Part shown: in pieces, positions 12,836-23,364 of the stretch
How positions within the stretch are numbered: position 1 is the stretch's first letter
How the letters are laid out: each line of letters opens with the position of its first letter
DNA from: Budorcas taxicolor
Lineage: Eukaryota; Chordata; Mammalia; Artiodactyla; Bovidae
Assembly: GCF_023091745.1 (NCBI RefSeq)
Contig: NC_068912.1
Location: 73,457,067-73,521,066 of the forward strand
Reading direction: 5' to 3'
DNA: 64,000 bases
The notes under the pieces: model-generated
Told to the model about the DNA's origin: nothing
The model's database searches: none
Seen by the model: only the letters and a program-made list of their open reading frames with translations
Translations under genes and position numbers: made by a program

Positions 12836-13055
12836 TGGGCTTTCCTGATGGCTCCCACAGTAAAGCATCTGCCCTCAATGTGGGAGACCTGGGTTTGATT
12901 CCTGGGTCGGGAAGGTCCCCTGGAGAAGGAAATGGCAATCCACTCCAGCACTCTTGCCTGGAAAATCCCATGGACGGAGGAGCCTCATAGGCTACAGTCC
13001 ATGGGGTCACAAAGAGTCAGACACGACTGAGCGACTTCACTTCACTTCACTTCAC
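12836..13055 (+). mobile_element. Bov-tA SINE with (TTCAC)n tail
   Basis: A full-length forward SINE ending in a (TTCAC)n tail at 13035-13055. A 10-bp flanking repeat with one mismatch (CAGTCATATC at 12826-12835, CACTCATATC at 13053-13062) looks like the TSD. Confidence 0.93.
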
Positions 13056-13494
13056 TCATATCACCAGTTATATATAGTCAAATACTTTGTATTTGTAATC
13101 TAATCCTCCCAGGTTTTCTTGTAGCAGAGTTTGGGTTCTGTTAAAAAATCAAAGATGATATTCAAAGTAATTTAATTTATCCCTATGACAGATTATAGAT
13201 ACTGGTTTTCAAAATAGCTATGAAAACACATCTCTTGCCAAAAGAAACCGTAAGAATGGAACAATGTGGAAAAATCCACTACAAAAGTATGTTTTTATAA
13301 TAGTGATCAATATAATGAATTGCCATTTATTTAGCTTTGATCTGAAGCTTCAACATATTATAAGTTTTATGTAGTAAACCAAAACTGGCACAGGGCATTC
13401 ATGTATACCATCAAAGTGGTAAAGTTTGGAAATTTTAAGGCATGGGAAAGAGCAATAGTGAAATTAAGTTCAAACAGCAAATATGTATTTTAAA

Positions 13495-13690
13495 GCATAT
13501 AATAATAATATCTAACAACAATTCCAGGAACTTTTCTAAACCCTTTAGGATATGTTAACTTATTAATTCTCACAGCAGCTACATGGGGTTTATACTAATA
13601 TAATCTCCAGCTTTCAGATGAAGAAGTCAGGCTGAGATAAGACAGCTAGTCTGCAGAGGACGCAGGATTCATATCCATACTGTTTAAGGA
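13495..13690 (-). mobile_element. MIR SINE
   Basis: Long for an MIR copy. In reverse it shows the tail/core ('taacttattaattctcac', 'tttcagatgaagaagtc', 'agacagctagtctgcag') and the tRNA-like head ('aggattcatatccatactg'). Confidence 0.75.
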
Positions 13691-14193
13691 TTAAAAGCGA
13701 TCATTTGCTGTATGAAAGAATACCAACATCCTAGAAGTCAATTTAGGTATTTTTTCTATCCAACATTCCCAAAGTTTATTCCTGGGTCACTACTTGTGTC
13801 ACCTTCTCTGATATAAAAGTTTCCATAGCTTAATACATCAGGAAGAAAAATGAATCACAGTATTTCCCTTTTCACTATCATAGACCTACAGAGCAAGAGG
13901 TCATAACAAATGTTCCAAGAAATCTCAACATAAAGAGACCTATTTCAACCAATTTCCATTCATTGCCGACAAGAAAATACATATTGAACATATCTTTCAC
14001 AGCCCTTAGAATTTGTGTTCCTTAGAACCTAAAATGATCAGAAAGTCCAGTCCTGCTCTTTGGCAGATGAGAAAATTGAGGCCCCAATTGCCTTTGTGAA
14101 CTTGAAAACATATATCCTAATTCTATGTTTTACCTCACTTAGTTCATAAATCAGCATATAGGTATAGCTGTCCTGCTATTTTAAATTTCTTCT

Positions 14194-14464
14194 GCTACTG
14201 CTGCTACTGCTAAGTCGCCTCAGTCGTGTCCAACTCTGTGCAACCCCATAGACAGCAGCCCACCAGGCTCCCCCCATCCCTGGCAAGAACACCAGAGTAC
14301 GTTGCCATTTCCTTCTCCAATGCATGAAAGTGAAAAGTGAAAGTGAAGTCACTCAGTCGTGTCCGACTTCTAGCGACCCCATGGACTGCAGCCTACCAGG
14401 CTCCTCTGTCCATGGGATTTTCCAGGCTAGAGTACTGGAGTGGGTTGCCATTTCCTTCTCTATT
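14194..14464 (-). mobile_element. Bov-A2 SINE, left member of tandem pair
   Basis: A reverse dimeric Bov-A2 with its (GCTACT)n-type tail at the left. It is preceded by AAATTTCTTCT (14183-14193) and followed by the same 11-mer (14465-14475). A short stretch is missing in the first monomer compared with the neighbouring copy (after 'cccccatccctgg'). Confidence 0.95.
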
Positions 14465-14475
14465 AAATTTCTTCT

Positions 14476-14750
14476 GCTACTGCTACTGCTAAGTCGCTTC
14501 AGTCGTGTCTGACTCTGTGCGACCCTATAGACGGCAGCCCACCAGGCTCCCCCGTCCCTGGGATTCTCCAGGCAAGAATACTGGAGTGGGTTGCCATTTC
14601 CTTCTCCAATGCATGAAAGTGAAAAGTGAAAGTGAAGTCGCTCAGTCGTATCCGACTCTGTGCGACCCCATGGACTGCAGCCTACCAGGGTCCTCTCCCC
14701 ATGGGATTTTTCAGGCAAGAGTACTGGAGTGGGTTGCCATTGCCTTCTCC
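14476..14750 (-). mobile_element. Bov-A2 SINE, right member of tandem pair
   Basis: A second reverse Bov-A2 dimer in the same orientation, between AAATTTCTTCT copies at 14465-14475 and 14751-14761. It differs from the left copy at scattered positions, so it is not a very recent duplicate. Confidence 0.95.
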
Positions 14751-15140
14751 AAATTTCTTCTAGATTTCCATTTTTTTTTTTTTAATATTTTCAACTGGAA
14801 AACCATCATTATAGTGAAGTATATAGATGGAACAGACAGATGACTATATTCTAGTTTACTTAGTACAAAGTATTCACAATAACATTTAAACAACATATAA
14901 ACTTTTGTTATTAAATATATAATTTATCCTAAAATATTTCATAGATAAATACTAGAGAAATTTAAAACCAATCAAAGAGTGGAAAAAAAATAAAATACCC
15001 TCTGAAATAATCTTGAAGATCTAGAGAATCCATTGTTTAGGTTATGATCCTGAGCTATAAGTCCATTTCACCACCGTAGTTTGTTTGCTTGATAACATAG
15101 AGTTAATCATATGTAGTTCAACAGACTGTTATATATACAC

Positions 15141-15177
15141 TTTTTTTTTCTGACCACTGCATGTTTTGCCATTTCAG
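15141..15177 (+). other. NEGR1: Splice acceptor of the NEGR1 exon
   Basis: A polypyrimidine tract at 15141-15150 and the stretch TGCATGTTTTGCCATTTCAG end in the AG at 15176-15177. The exon reading starts at 15178. Confidence 0.9.
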
Positions 15178-15303
15178 TTCCTCCGAAGATTTATGACATC
15201 TCAAGCGATATGACCATCAATGAAGGAACCAATGTCACCCTTACTTGTTTGGCCACTGGGAAACCAGAGCCTTCCATTTCTTGGCGGCACATCTCTCCAT
15301 CAG
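15178..15303 (+). CDS. NEGR1: NEGR1 exon (likely exon 3): first half of second Ig domain
   Basis: A 126-bp internal exon, phase 1 on both sides. Its first two bases complete a Val codon begun in the previous exon, and its last G starts a codon finished in the next. Readable peptides include PPKIYDISSDMT, NEGTNVTLTCLATGKPEP and SISWRHISPS. The Cys in TLTC is the B-strand cysteine of an Ig C2-type domain, the Trp in SWRH is the core C-strand tryptophan, and NVT is a potential N-glycosylation site. NEGR1 is an IgLON-family GPI-anchored adhesion protein on neurons that acts in neurite outgrowth and synapse formation. The paralogues LSAMP, OPCML and NTM share this exon structure, but the words IYDIS, CLATGKPEPSISW and RHISPS fit NEGR1 best. 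No stop or frameshift is present. The reading frame continues past the donor only by chance. Confidence 0.95.
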
Positions 15304-15309
15304 GTAAAA
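15304..15309 (+). other. NEGR1: Splice donor of the NEGR1 exon
   Basis: The junction CAG|GTAAAA follows the exon's last base. The GT at 15304-15305 with A-rich +3 to +6 is an acceptable mammalian donor, and it yields a phase-1 exon matching IgLON gene structure. Confidence 0.9.
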
Positions 15310-15779
15310 CGGAAATGCATCAGTGTTGTTTGTGCTGTTCAGTATCCTCCTGCAACCTCTCTTGTTCAAAATTTAAGCATCAGCTAATGTTTCATATCTT
15401 TTTCATGAGGTAGACAGGATGCATATTTTTATACTTATTTTTTATACCCAAATATCTGCAGTTCACAAAAGTTAAATGAACATTTTCTGTCACAGCCCAG
15501 AGTAGACCCTAGGTCTCTTGATGCCTGGGCAAGGTTACTTTCAAGGTAGTATACTGGATAATCACACATCTATAGACAAAAGGCTCAAATGGAAAATGTC
15601 ACAAGAGAAATATCTTCATTTAAATGTGTAAGGCTTTTATTCAATTGGCATTCACATGTTAATAGGCCAGTGCGAACTGTTGAGGTAATCAGGGGAGAAT
15701 GAAATTATACAAATTATGAGGTTGCTGGGTCTAATTTCCAACTGCAGTTCAGAATCAAGGATTTGGCAGTTAGCACTAA

Positions 15780-15865
15780 ATTTTGACTGATGAGGAATCT
15801 AAAAATCCAAGAGTTAAGTATCTTGTTAAATATCACATAGCTAGGTGAGATTAAGGGATATAACA
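15780..15865 (-). mobile_element. MIR SINE core fragment
   Basis: The reverse MIR core words 'ccaagagttaagtatcttg' and 'atcacatagctaggtg' are readable. Only the core remains. Confidence 0.55.
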
Positions 15866-16529
15866 TGTTTATTAGTGGCTTGTGCTTTTGAAACAGGGCA
15901 CATCCTCCTAAAGAGATTGTCAGTTTTAGGAAGCTGGGGGTAAACATCATCAAAACAAGTCTATTTTCACAGAACAACTCTAAATGAGTCATCAGTTTGT
16001 ATAAAATCTAAATATTTGAACAATATAGCTTTAAATGTACCATGGAAGAGTGGTACTTTTTGTGAATAGGACCCCACCACATTTCAGATAGACAAAATTT
16101 GATTTTTATTTGTTTTGTATTTGGGGTAGAAATAACTTGAACAAGGTTAGTATGAAGGAATCACTTATAAAGGAATCAGGAAGACATAGTTTATAGAGAT
16201 GTAGAAAAAGTACAATTAGAACATCTCTTCTGTCTGCTAATGTTTTCTTTAATTTCACTTATCCTTAAGTGTCTTTCAATTCCCTCATTTAGGCAGTAGG
16301 TCTAATGAAACTTCCTCACATCATACATTTATGATTACTATGAATGTGAGAAAAAAATCAATGTAACAGCAATATATGCTTATACAATATGCATTATGGC
16401 CCCTGTAATATTTCTGAAGCATGAGTGTGCTCTTGACTGCCAACGTTTTCCTCTCTAGAGTGGCTAAGAATCATAAAACTAACATGTGAGACCTGAATTA
16501 GTGGAAGGACTCTCCATGGAGTGTGAGAC

Positions 16530-16745
16530 AAATCCAGGACTAGCAATTAGAATGCATGTGCTCCAATCTCACCTTCCTTATTCATCAGTTCAGTAAATCC
16601 AAGTGCAAATCTCTTAGCCTCAGTTAGCTGGTTTCCTACTTTCCAAAAATCAAATGATAAAAATCTCTGGCTATTGTGAGACTAAGAAAAGATAATACTT
16701 ATAAATGTGCTTTAAAAAGTATAAGGTGATATGCAAATGTAAGGC
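16530..16745 (+). mobile_element. MIR SINE
   Basis: A forward copy from the tRNA-like head ('gtgctccaatctcacc') through the core ('caaatctcttagcctcag') to the 3' part ('ttgtgagactaag', 'aatacttataaatgtgc'). Confidence 0.7.
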
Positions 16746-17824
16746 TGATTCTTAATCATCTTTCTGGATTTAAATCTGATATGAAAATATAATTTTTCTA
16801 AGAATGAAGCACATAATCTCCACATTCATACAATTTAAGATTAATATTTTGGATTTAATTCTTCTTCTTTGTGGCACTTGTTATTATGCATATTCTTTTT
16901 GTAAGTGCTCGGATATATTTTAGTTTAATTAAATACCATGAATGTTGGTTAGTGAAGTTAGTAGAATAACGATAATGAATAACATTTTGAAGCCGAAAGA
17001 AGACAGATTGGGTTATAAGTTAAACTGTGCGTAGTTTTTCTGATCCTACCATACAGAGCAAATGAGTAAAATTAGCATAACTATTAACTGTTATTTAATG
17101 AATAGCTACACATAGCTGATATTTTTACAATTGCTCCCAATAATTGCAAAGTGTAATTTATTAGTAATTAAATTCCAATGCTCAGCAACATGGAGTTCCT
17201 GCTTTAAGTAACATGTCATCATTCTATTACCTTTCTTCAATTTATATATTTATGTTTGAAAGCAAAATGATAAACTTCATTAATCTATTTTTTTTTATTT
17301 AAGGCTATCAATATTAACATTCTCCTCTGTTCTTTTTCTGTATCACAAAAGGAAATATGTCTCAAACAACCATCACCAAGTGAACAGTGTTCAGTGTTAA
17401 AAGTAGATATAGGTAGATTTCCTGTCAATATGAAAAACAATGACTAATTTTTGTACATGTATGATTTGTTTATTCTGTCAGTAATATTAGCAAGTCTTAC
17501 CAATTCGTTTATGGTCTATTCTGTTTTTAAGATCATTAAGAAGAAAAATGACTGATCACAGGAAGGCAGCTCCACAGAGCTTCCTCCTTATCTGTGGAAA
17601 AGTTGGGTTGTGGATTCAACCATATTACAGACATCGCTGAACAAATAAAGTTGCCATTCCACTTGTTAGTTCAAACAGCTTAGTGTACTAGCCCTACAAT
17701 ATCTTTCTTGAAAAGTTTCTGGACTTATGAGCTTCCTTAGAGTTACTTATAGTCAGGATTTCTTCCTTTCTATTTTTTCTCTTTCTATATGTAGAAATTT
17801 ATTTCAAATTCATCTTTGAAATGT

Positions 17825-18060
17825 TTGGGATTAGCAGATGTAAACTATTATATATAAGATGGATAAATAAGATCCTACTGTATAGTACAGGGAGCTATAT
17901 TCAATATCCTGTGATAAACCATAATGGAAAAGAATATGAAAAAGAATATATACATATATATGTATATACACATGTACAATTAATCACTTTGTTGTACAGC
18001 AGGAACTACATACAATATTATAAATCAACTATAGTTCACTAAAATTTAAAAAATACAGTA
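17825..18060 (+). mobile_element. L1 LINE 3' end (ruminant/artiodactyl type)
   Basis: Contains the frequent artiodactyl L1 3' words 'tgtatagtacagggagctat', 'attcaatatcctgtgataaa' and 'ttgttgtacagcagg'. It ends with an A-rich tail near 18060. An internal TATA/CATA microsatellite lies at about 17948-17975. Confidence 0.85.
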
Positions 18061-18706
18061 AGAAAAATAAAGTGTTAACAGAAATAATGCAAAGTCTACC
18101 CTCTGTCCTTTACTCAGTTTCATCCATCATTTTCCCTCTTTGCATCAACATTTTCTGTGTGTAGGGTATGCAGAAATTTTTTTTTCATTAAATTATTGGA
18201 AAGAAAAACACCTTGTATACATCAAGCCCTTTTCTCCCTATTTATTACAGTGTGCATTTCATAAGAACATTTTATTGTGTAACCATAGTGCAATTTTTAA
18301 CTGTTGTACCTTGAATGTTGGCATTTTACTTTTATCTGATTACTATCCATACTGCAATTTTGTCAACTGATCAAATAGTGTCCTTTAGAGAATTCTTTTT
18401 TGTTTAGTACAGAATCCAAATGTTGTATTCAATTATCTTACCACTTTAGTCCTCTTTAGTCTGGGTACTAATTCCTTGGTCATTCTTGGTCTCCCTTGAC
18501 ATTTTTCTATTCCTTTTTTTTATTAAAAAAAAAAAGAAAAACAGAATAGTTCTTATGTTGAATTTGACTCCTGTTTCCTCATGACTAGAGTCTGGTTGTA
18601 CTCACCTGGGATTAAACAAGTAAAGTTGTAACTTCTCAGGAATGATATCTGAAGGTACAGGATATCTAACCCTGTTCTGAAATTGAAGGATCTCTTTATA
18701 CAGTTC

Positions 18707-19822
18707 TTCAGTTCAGTTCAGTTCAGTCGCTAAATTGTGTCTGACTCTTTGCAACCCCATGAATCGCAGCACACCAGGCCTCCTTGTCCATCACCAACTC
18801 CTGGAGTTCACTCAAACTCATGTCCATTGAGCCGGTGATGCCATCCAGCCATCTCATCCTCTGTCTTTTCCAATGAGTCAACTCGTCGCATGAGGTGGCC
18901 AAAGTATTGGAGTTTCAGCTTTAGCGTCATTCCTTCCAAAGAACACCCAGGACTGATCTCTTTTAGAATGTACTGGTTGGATCTCCTTGCAGTCCAAGGG
19001 ACTCTCAAGAGTCTTCTCCAACACCACAGTTCAAAAGCATCAATTCTTCAGTGCTCAGCTTTCTTCACAGTCCAACTCTCACATAAATACATGACTACTG
19101 GAAAAACCGTAGCCTTGACTAGACAGACCTTTGTTAGCAAAGTAATGTCTCTGCTTTTCAATATGCTATCTAGGTTGGTCATAACTTTCCTTCCAAGGAG
19201 TAAGCATCTTTTAATTTCATGGCTGCAGTGATTTTGGAGCCCCCCAAAATAAAGTCTGACACTTTCCACTGTTTCCCCATCAGTTTGCCATGAAGTGATG
19301 GGACCGGATGCCATGATCTTTGTTTTCTGAATGTTGAGCTTTAAGCCAACTTTTTCACTCTCAATTTTCACTTTCAAGAGGCTTTTTAGTTCCTCTTCAC
19401 TTTCTGCCATAAGAGTGGTGTCATCTGCATATCTGAGGTTACTGATATTTCTCCCGGCAATCTTGATTCCAGCCTGTGCTTCTTCCAGCCCAGCATTTCT
19501 CGTGATGTACTCTGCATATAGTTTAAATAAGCAGGGGACAGTATACAGACTTGATGTACTCCTTTTCCTATTTGGAAGTCTGTTGTTCCATGTCAAGTTC
19601 TAACTGTTGCTTCCTGACCTGCATATAGGTTTCTCAAGAGGCAGGTCAGGTGGTCTGATATTCCCATCTCTTTCAGAATTTTCCAGTTTATTGTGATCTG
19701 CACAGTCAAAGACTTTGTCATAGTCAATAAAGCAGAAATCGATGTTTTTCTGGAACTCTGTTGCTTTTTTTGATGATCCAGCAGATGTTGGCAATTTGAT
19801 CTCTGGTTCCTCTGCCTTTTCT
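18707..19822 (-). mobile_element. RTE-BovB LINE, 5'-truncated, inverted relative to the 10-kb copy
   Basis: Read in reverse, from the (TGAAC)n tail at the left to the mid reverse transcriptase at the right. Minus-strand relics include CFIDYDKVFDCADHNK (motif A), RYADDTTLMAESEEELKSLL (catalytic YADD, intact in the frame 19596-19048), SWTVKKAEH and LKLQYFGHLMRRVDSLEKT. About 40 bases near 18862 are deleted compared with the other copies. It is also rearranged near motif B. It is degenerate and cannot encode a whole enzyme. Confidence 0.95.
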
Positions 19823-20670
19823 CTCAAATACTGTGATACCATGAATCAAAACTCACTTAAAATTTCTAGAGAACATAGGCAAGTTTACACAAGGCACTCA
19901 ATTTTGAATAGAAAGACAAAATAAAAATTTTAATCACACATCATTGAATTGATAAATCTAGATCCAGTCAGAAAAAATAGAGAAACTTAAAAAGCCAAAT
20001 TTTAAAATAATGGATTCTATATAACAAAAACGGAAACATTCTAAAAGCCTTTGTCAAATTTCCACTCACTTATTGCTGTTTATCTTAATCTCTGTTTCCC
20101 TGTTCATTCCTTTTCTTTGATACCTGGAATCTCCCGAGATATTCTTATTTTACCCTGGTGATGTTTATAATCTAGTAAAGATATTCTTTTAGCTCAGAAG
20201 CTGAAATTTGAGCTAAATGCTGGGCTGTGTATCTCAAAATTTTTTTCTTCTAATTTCTATATGACTAGTGCCTTTTGAAAGAATTATCTTATCCTAATTT
20301 TCCATAGGCGTTGAGTATTGCCTAATTCAAGATAAAGACTATTCCTTTGTTCTGTTATGGTTTTCCACTCCTTTTGTATTTGTCAGGTTCTTGTTACAGA
20401 GCACTTATAAAGAAAATCACAAACAAGTGGTTAGAGGTGTAAGAATAGAATCTGAAAGTCATGATTACAAGAAGACAAAAGAGGAAAAATGTCCTGGAGC
20501 AGTGAATGGTGAACAGTATCAAGCAGGTCAAATAAGATCAGATCTTTGGGTTAGGTAGTTTGGTGATCATCATAGCAATTCAGAGACATAATGAGCCAGA
20601 AACTCAGTAATAGAAGAATAAAGAGCAAATAAGAAGTGAATAACTTAGCTATGGAGGTAAGCTATTCATC

Positions 20671-20928
20671 CAGTTCAGTTCAGTTCAGTTCAGTCGCTCA
20701 GTCGTGTCCGACTCTTTGAGACCCCATGAATCGCAGCACACCAGGCCTCCCTGTTCATCACCATCTCCCGGAGTTCACTCAGACTCGCATCCATTGAGTC
20801 CGTGATGCCATCCAGCCATCTCATCCTCGGTCGTCCCCTTCTCCTCCTGCCCCCAATCCCTCCCAGCATCAGAGTCTTTTCCAATGAGTCAACTCTTCTC
20901 ATGAGGTGGCCAAAGTACTGGAGTTTTA
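20671..20928 (-). mobile_element. RTE-BovB LINE 3'-end fragment
   Basis: Complement of the (TGAAC)n tail, then about 240 bp of BovB 3' end in reverse. The minus-strand reading includes MRWLDGITDSMD and SKSRTRLSD. Its right edge, 'tactggagttttaaaa', is where similarity stops. CpGs are well preserved, suggesting it is fairly young. Confidence 0.92.
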
Positions 20929-20949
20929 AAATTTTGTTTTTCTATTTTT

Positions 20950-21067
20950 ACTTTTTTTTTTTCTTTTTTGGCTAGGTTGTGGGATCTTCCGACCAGGGAT
21001 TGAACCCTGGACCATAGCAGTGAAAGCACCAAGTCCCAATCACTGGACTGCCAGGGAACTTCCCATA
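20950..21067 (-). mobile_element. CHR-type SINE (cetartiodactyl tRNA-derived)
   Basis: T-rich tail at the left, then 'gtgggatcttccgaccaggg' and 'attgaaccctggaccatagc', ending with 'ccagggaacttccc'. This is the reverse complement of a CHR-2-like SINE, a family shared by whales, hippos and ruminants. Confidence 0.85.
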
Positions 21068-21089
21068 TTACTTTTTTCTATTAGGAATA

Positions 21090-21365
21090 TCTTTTGTCCC
21101 CCTGTATAACTGTCAAACTTTCTCCTTCTTCAACTTTTAACGAAACTATTTCTAAGCATCTCAGAAAAATTTGAGTGCTTATTTCTCCATGGTCTCATGG
21201 TACCTTATGCCACCACTCATGCAGGACTAATTCTCTGAATTGTAGTTTTTGGTTTTGTCTGTGGTCCTATGGGACAGAGACTGCTGTCCAGAAACAAAGT
21301 CAATTGCCCTTTGTATCCCATGGCTTGGCACAGAACCTGCATAAAGTAAGAGCTCCGTAAGCACT
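21090..21365 (+). mobile_element. L2 LINE 3' region, diverged
   Basis: Matches the late L2 3' end weakly. 'gggacagagactgctgtcc' and 'tggcttggcacagaacctgc', then 'taagagctccgtaagcactg', resemble the degraded L2 terminal phrase. It has lost its terminal TGAATGAA. Confidence 0.45.
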
Positions 21366-21599
21366 GCAGAGGTAAAGGATGCTGCTCTCTGCCCTTGTTT
21401 CCCACATGACTTCTTAGACGTATAAATTAAAATTTGAAGAGATGACATGGTTGGGACACAAGCGAGTCTTTCCTGTCTGATATCTCTATTACCTTTATCC
21501 CCCTGATATAAACCCACAACATACCCCTAAATATGAATCAGCCCTTTATTTTCCTATGCCTTCAGTATGGCTGCACTTCTATGGTACCATGATTTATAA

Positions 21600-22361
21600 A
21601 AGATATGTGTTTGACCTTCACGCCATTTCTGGCTCTGAACTCCTAGAAATCTTGGAATTTCACATCAGGGGAGTAAGCTATAAAGATGTTTTTTATTACG
21701 CTAATGAGCTGATTTTGGGGCCACACTTCAGATTTGTTGTCAGGAGAATCAACTATGTGATTGAAGGGTTGGAATTTTCAGTCCCACTACACTGACTTTT
21801 GAGGAGGGAAGAGAGGCTGGAGGTTGAATTAATCCCCAATGGCCAATGATTTAATCAACCATGACAGTGTAATTACACTCTCATGTGTGTTAGTCACTCA
21901 GTCCAACTCTTTGCAACCCCATGGACTATAGCCTGCCAGACTCCTCTGTCTACGGGATTATGTAGGCAAGAATACTGAAGTGGATTGCCATTCCCTTCTC
22001 CAGTGGATCTTCCCAACCCAGGGATCAAACCCTGGTCTCCTACTTTCAGGCAGATAAAATGCAAAAGGACAGAGTTTGGAGAGTTCCTAGATCCATGGAC
22101 ATGGGGAAATTCAGGAAGAGTGGTAAATCCAGAGACCATGGAAGCTTCTCCCCTCATCCTTTCCTCATACTTTGCCCTATGTATCTCTTTCATCTGGATG
22201 TTTCTGAGTTATGTCCTTTTGTAATAAACCAGTAATCTAGTAAAAAAAAGAAGAAAAAAAAGATTTCTAGGAGCTCTGTGAGATGCTAGCAAATTAATCA
22301 AATCCAAACACAGAGTCTTTGAAACCTCTAATTTATAGCTTCCTGATCAAAAGCAGGTTAC
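21600..22361 (+). mobile_element. ERVL-like solo LTR (MER21-like), left part
   Basis: An old mammalian LTR in forward orientation. Recognisable words include 'ccaatggccaatgatttaat', 'ttgccctatgtatctctttc' and 'gtaataaaccagtaatctag' (polyadenylation-type AATAAA at about 22223). It is interrupted by a SINE at 21885-22048 and cut at about 22361 by a second LTR. The rest resumes at 23184. The left edge is uncertain. The family name is by memory and may be wrong. Confidence 0.6.
21885..22048 (-). mobile_element. Bov-tA SINE inside an LTR, 5'-truncated
   Basis: A reverse copy from 'gtgttagtcactcagtcc' to 'aaaccctggtctcctac', lacking the tRNA-like head. It sits between two parts of the ERVL-like LTR. 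Confidence 0.9.
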
Positions 22362-23183
22362 TGAATGAACTTGGGGCAACTCACATGCTATATATAGCAA
22401 AGCCAGTTTGCTAACACCAGGTTGCAGTGAAGGAAAGGATAACATTTATTGCAGGGCACCAAGCAAGGGAATGGGTAGCTCATGCTCAAAAGCACTTGAA
22501 ATCCCTGGTGGTTTTCAGACAAGGGTTTTTAAAGACAATATTTAAAAGTGAGTGAGAGCTGTAGGGAGCCCAATTTTCTTCTGATAGATTGATGATAAGG
22601 TAACGAAGTGGTGTTTCAGGACACTTAATCATCAATCTTCTGGTTCCAACCAGTCTGGGGTCTATGTGTTTATGGTCAGTATGTAATCACCATCCTCTTT
22701 CTGGGAAGGGTGGGAATTAGTTTCTGAGATATATACTGGATTGTTAAATATATTCCTTGCTCTGTCATATTCAACTCTTTGCAACCCCATGGACAATAGC
22801 CCACCAGGCTTCTCTGTCCATGGGATTTCCCAGGCAAGAATACTAGAGTGGGTAGCCATTCCCTTCTTGAGGGGATCTATCTGACCCAGGAATTGAACCT
22901 GGATCTCTTGCACTGCAGCCAGATTCTTTACCATCTAAACTACCAGGGAAGCCCTGTCCTTGAGGAGAAACTAGAATTTTATTTTATCACCTGACTATTG
23001 TTTCTTGACTGCCTTTCCTAGATTTTTGCATCCTCTCACTAACCTGATTAGTAACTGTATGAATTTGCTTTTTGGAACTCAGAAAAGGCCTAGGAGACCA
23101 AAACCTTTTCCTATAAATAAGAAATGGAGTACACAGAGGGGCTTTATAGCAGTGAGGGCTCCACAGAGTCCTGTTCAGTTTCA
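22362..23183 (-). mobile_element. Second LTR, nested in the ERVL-like LTR
   Basis: Sequence foreign to the surrounding LTR, beginning TGAATG and ending TTTCA, so it reads TG...CA in reverse as a solo LTR would. A reverse TATAAA-type element (rev. of 'tttata' near 23145) and 'aacatttattgcagggcacc' are compatible with an ERV LTR of ruminant type. It contains a Bov-tA at 22755-22955. The flanks look related (AGCAGGTTAC and AGCACAGGTGATAAC), but that repeat is too irregular to prove a TSD. Confidence 0.5.
22755..22955 (-). mobile_element. Bov-tA SINE inside the nested LTR
   Basis: A full-length reverse copy from 'tgctctgtcatattcaac' to 'ctaccagggaagccc'. It is moderately diverged. As it interrupts the second LTR, it is the youngest layer of this nest. 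Confidence 0.92.
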
Positions 23184-23362
23184 AGCACAGGTGATAACCT
23201 GAAATTGCTACTGACTTCTGTTGAGGGTGGAGGGCAGGGCAGTCTTGTTTTCCTGAGCTCTTAATCTGTGAAATCCAATGCTCTTTCTGGGTAGTGTCAG
23301 AATTGAGCTGAAATATAGAACATCCAACTGGTATTGGTTAATTGCTTAGTGGTGTTAAAAAA
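23184..23362 (+). mobile_element. ERVL-like solo LTR, right part
   Basis: Continues the LTR broken at 22361: 'gcacaggtgataacctgaaa', 'gagggcagggcagtcttg', 'gtagtgtcagaattgagctg', and 'aattgcttagtggtgt' near the end. Confidence 0.6.
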
Positions 23363-23364
23363 AG

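Larger units (their letters stand above)
1..15177 (+). other. NEGR1: Upstream intron of NEGR1 (probably intron 2), partial
   Basis: This is everything before the only exon; its 5' end lies outside the window. No second coding exon was recognised. In particular I looked for the first Ig domain of an IgLON protein and did not see it. Stretches over 300 bases where I see no recognisable element are 1-314, 681-2390 (apart from an AT-rich patch), 2569-3494 (with a 17-base A run at 3214-3230), 5116-6284, 6964-7366, 7583-8336, 8510-10313, 12107-12825, 13063-13494, 13691-14182 and 14762-15140. These are AT-rich and look like ordinary intron. The stretch 14060-14115 resembles a MIR core, but too weakly to list separately. 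Confidence 0.75.

Noticed and set aside
14324..14843. Frames with peptides such as SCPTLCDPMDCSLPGSS
   Set aside because: Translation of Bov-A2/Bov-tA SINEs; it recurs wherever they do and is a known annotation artefact.
15304..15413. Extension of the NEGR1 frame past the exon to a stop at about 15411
   Set aside because: The frame past GTAAAA reads KTEMHQCCLCC, unlike any Ig domain. The donor and the phase-1 rule fit an exon end at 15303. An intron-retention end cannot be excluded but has no support.
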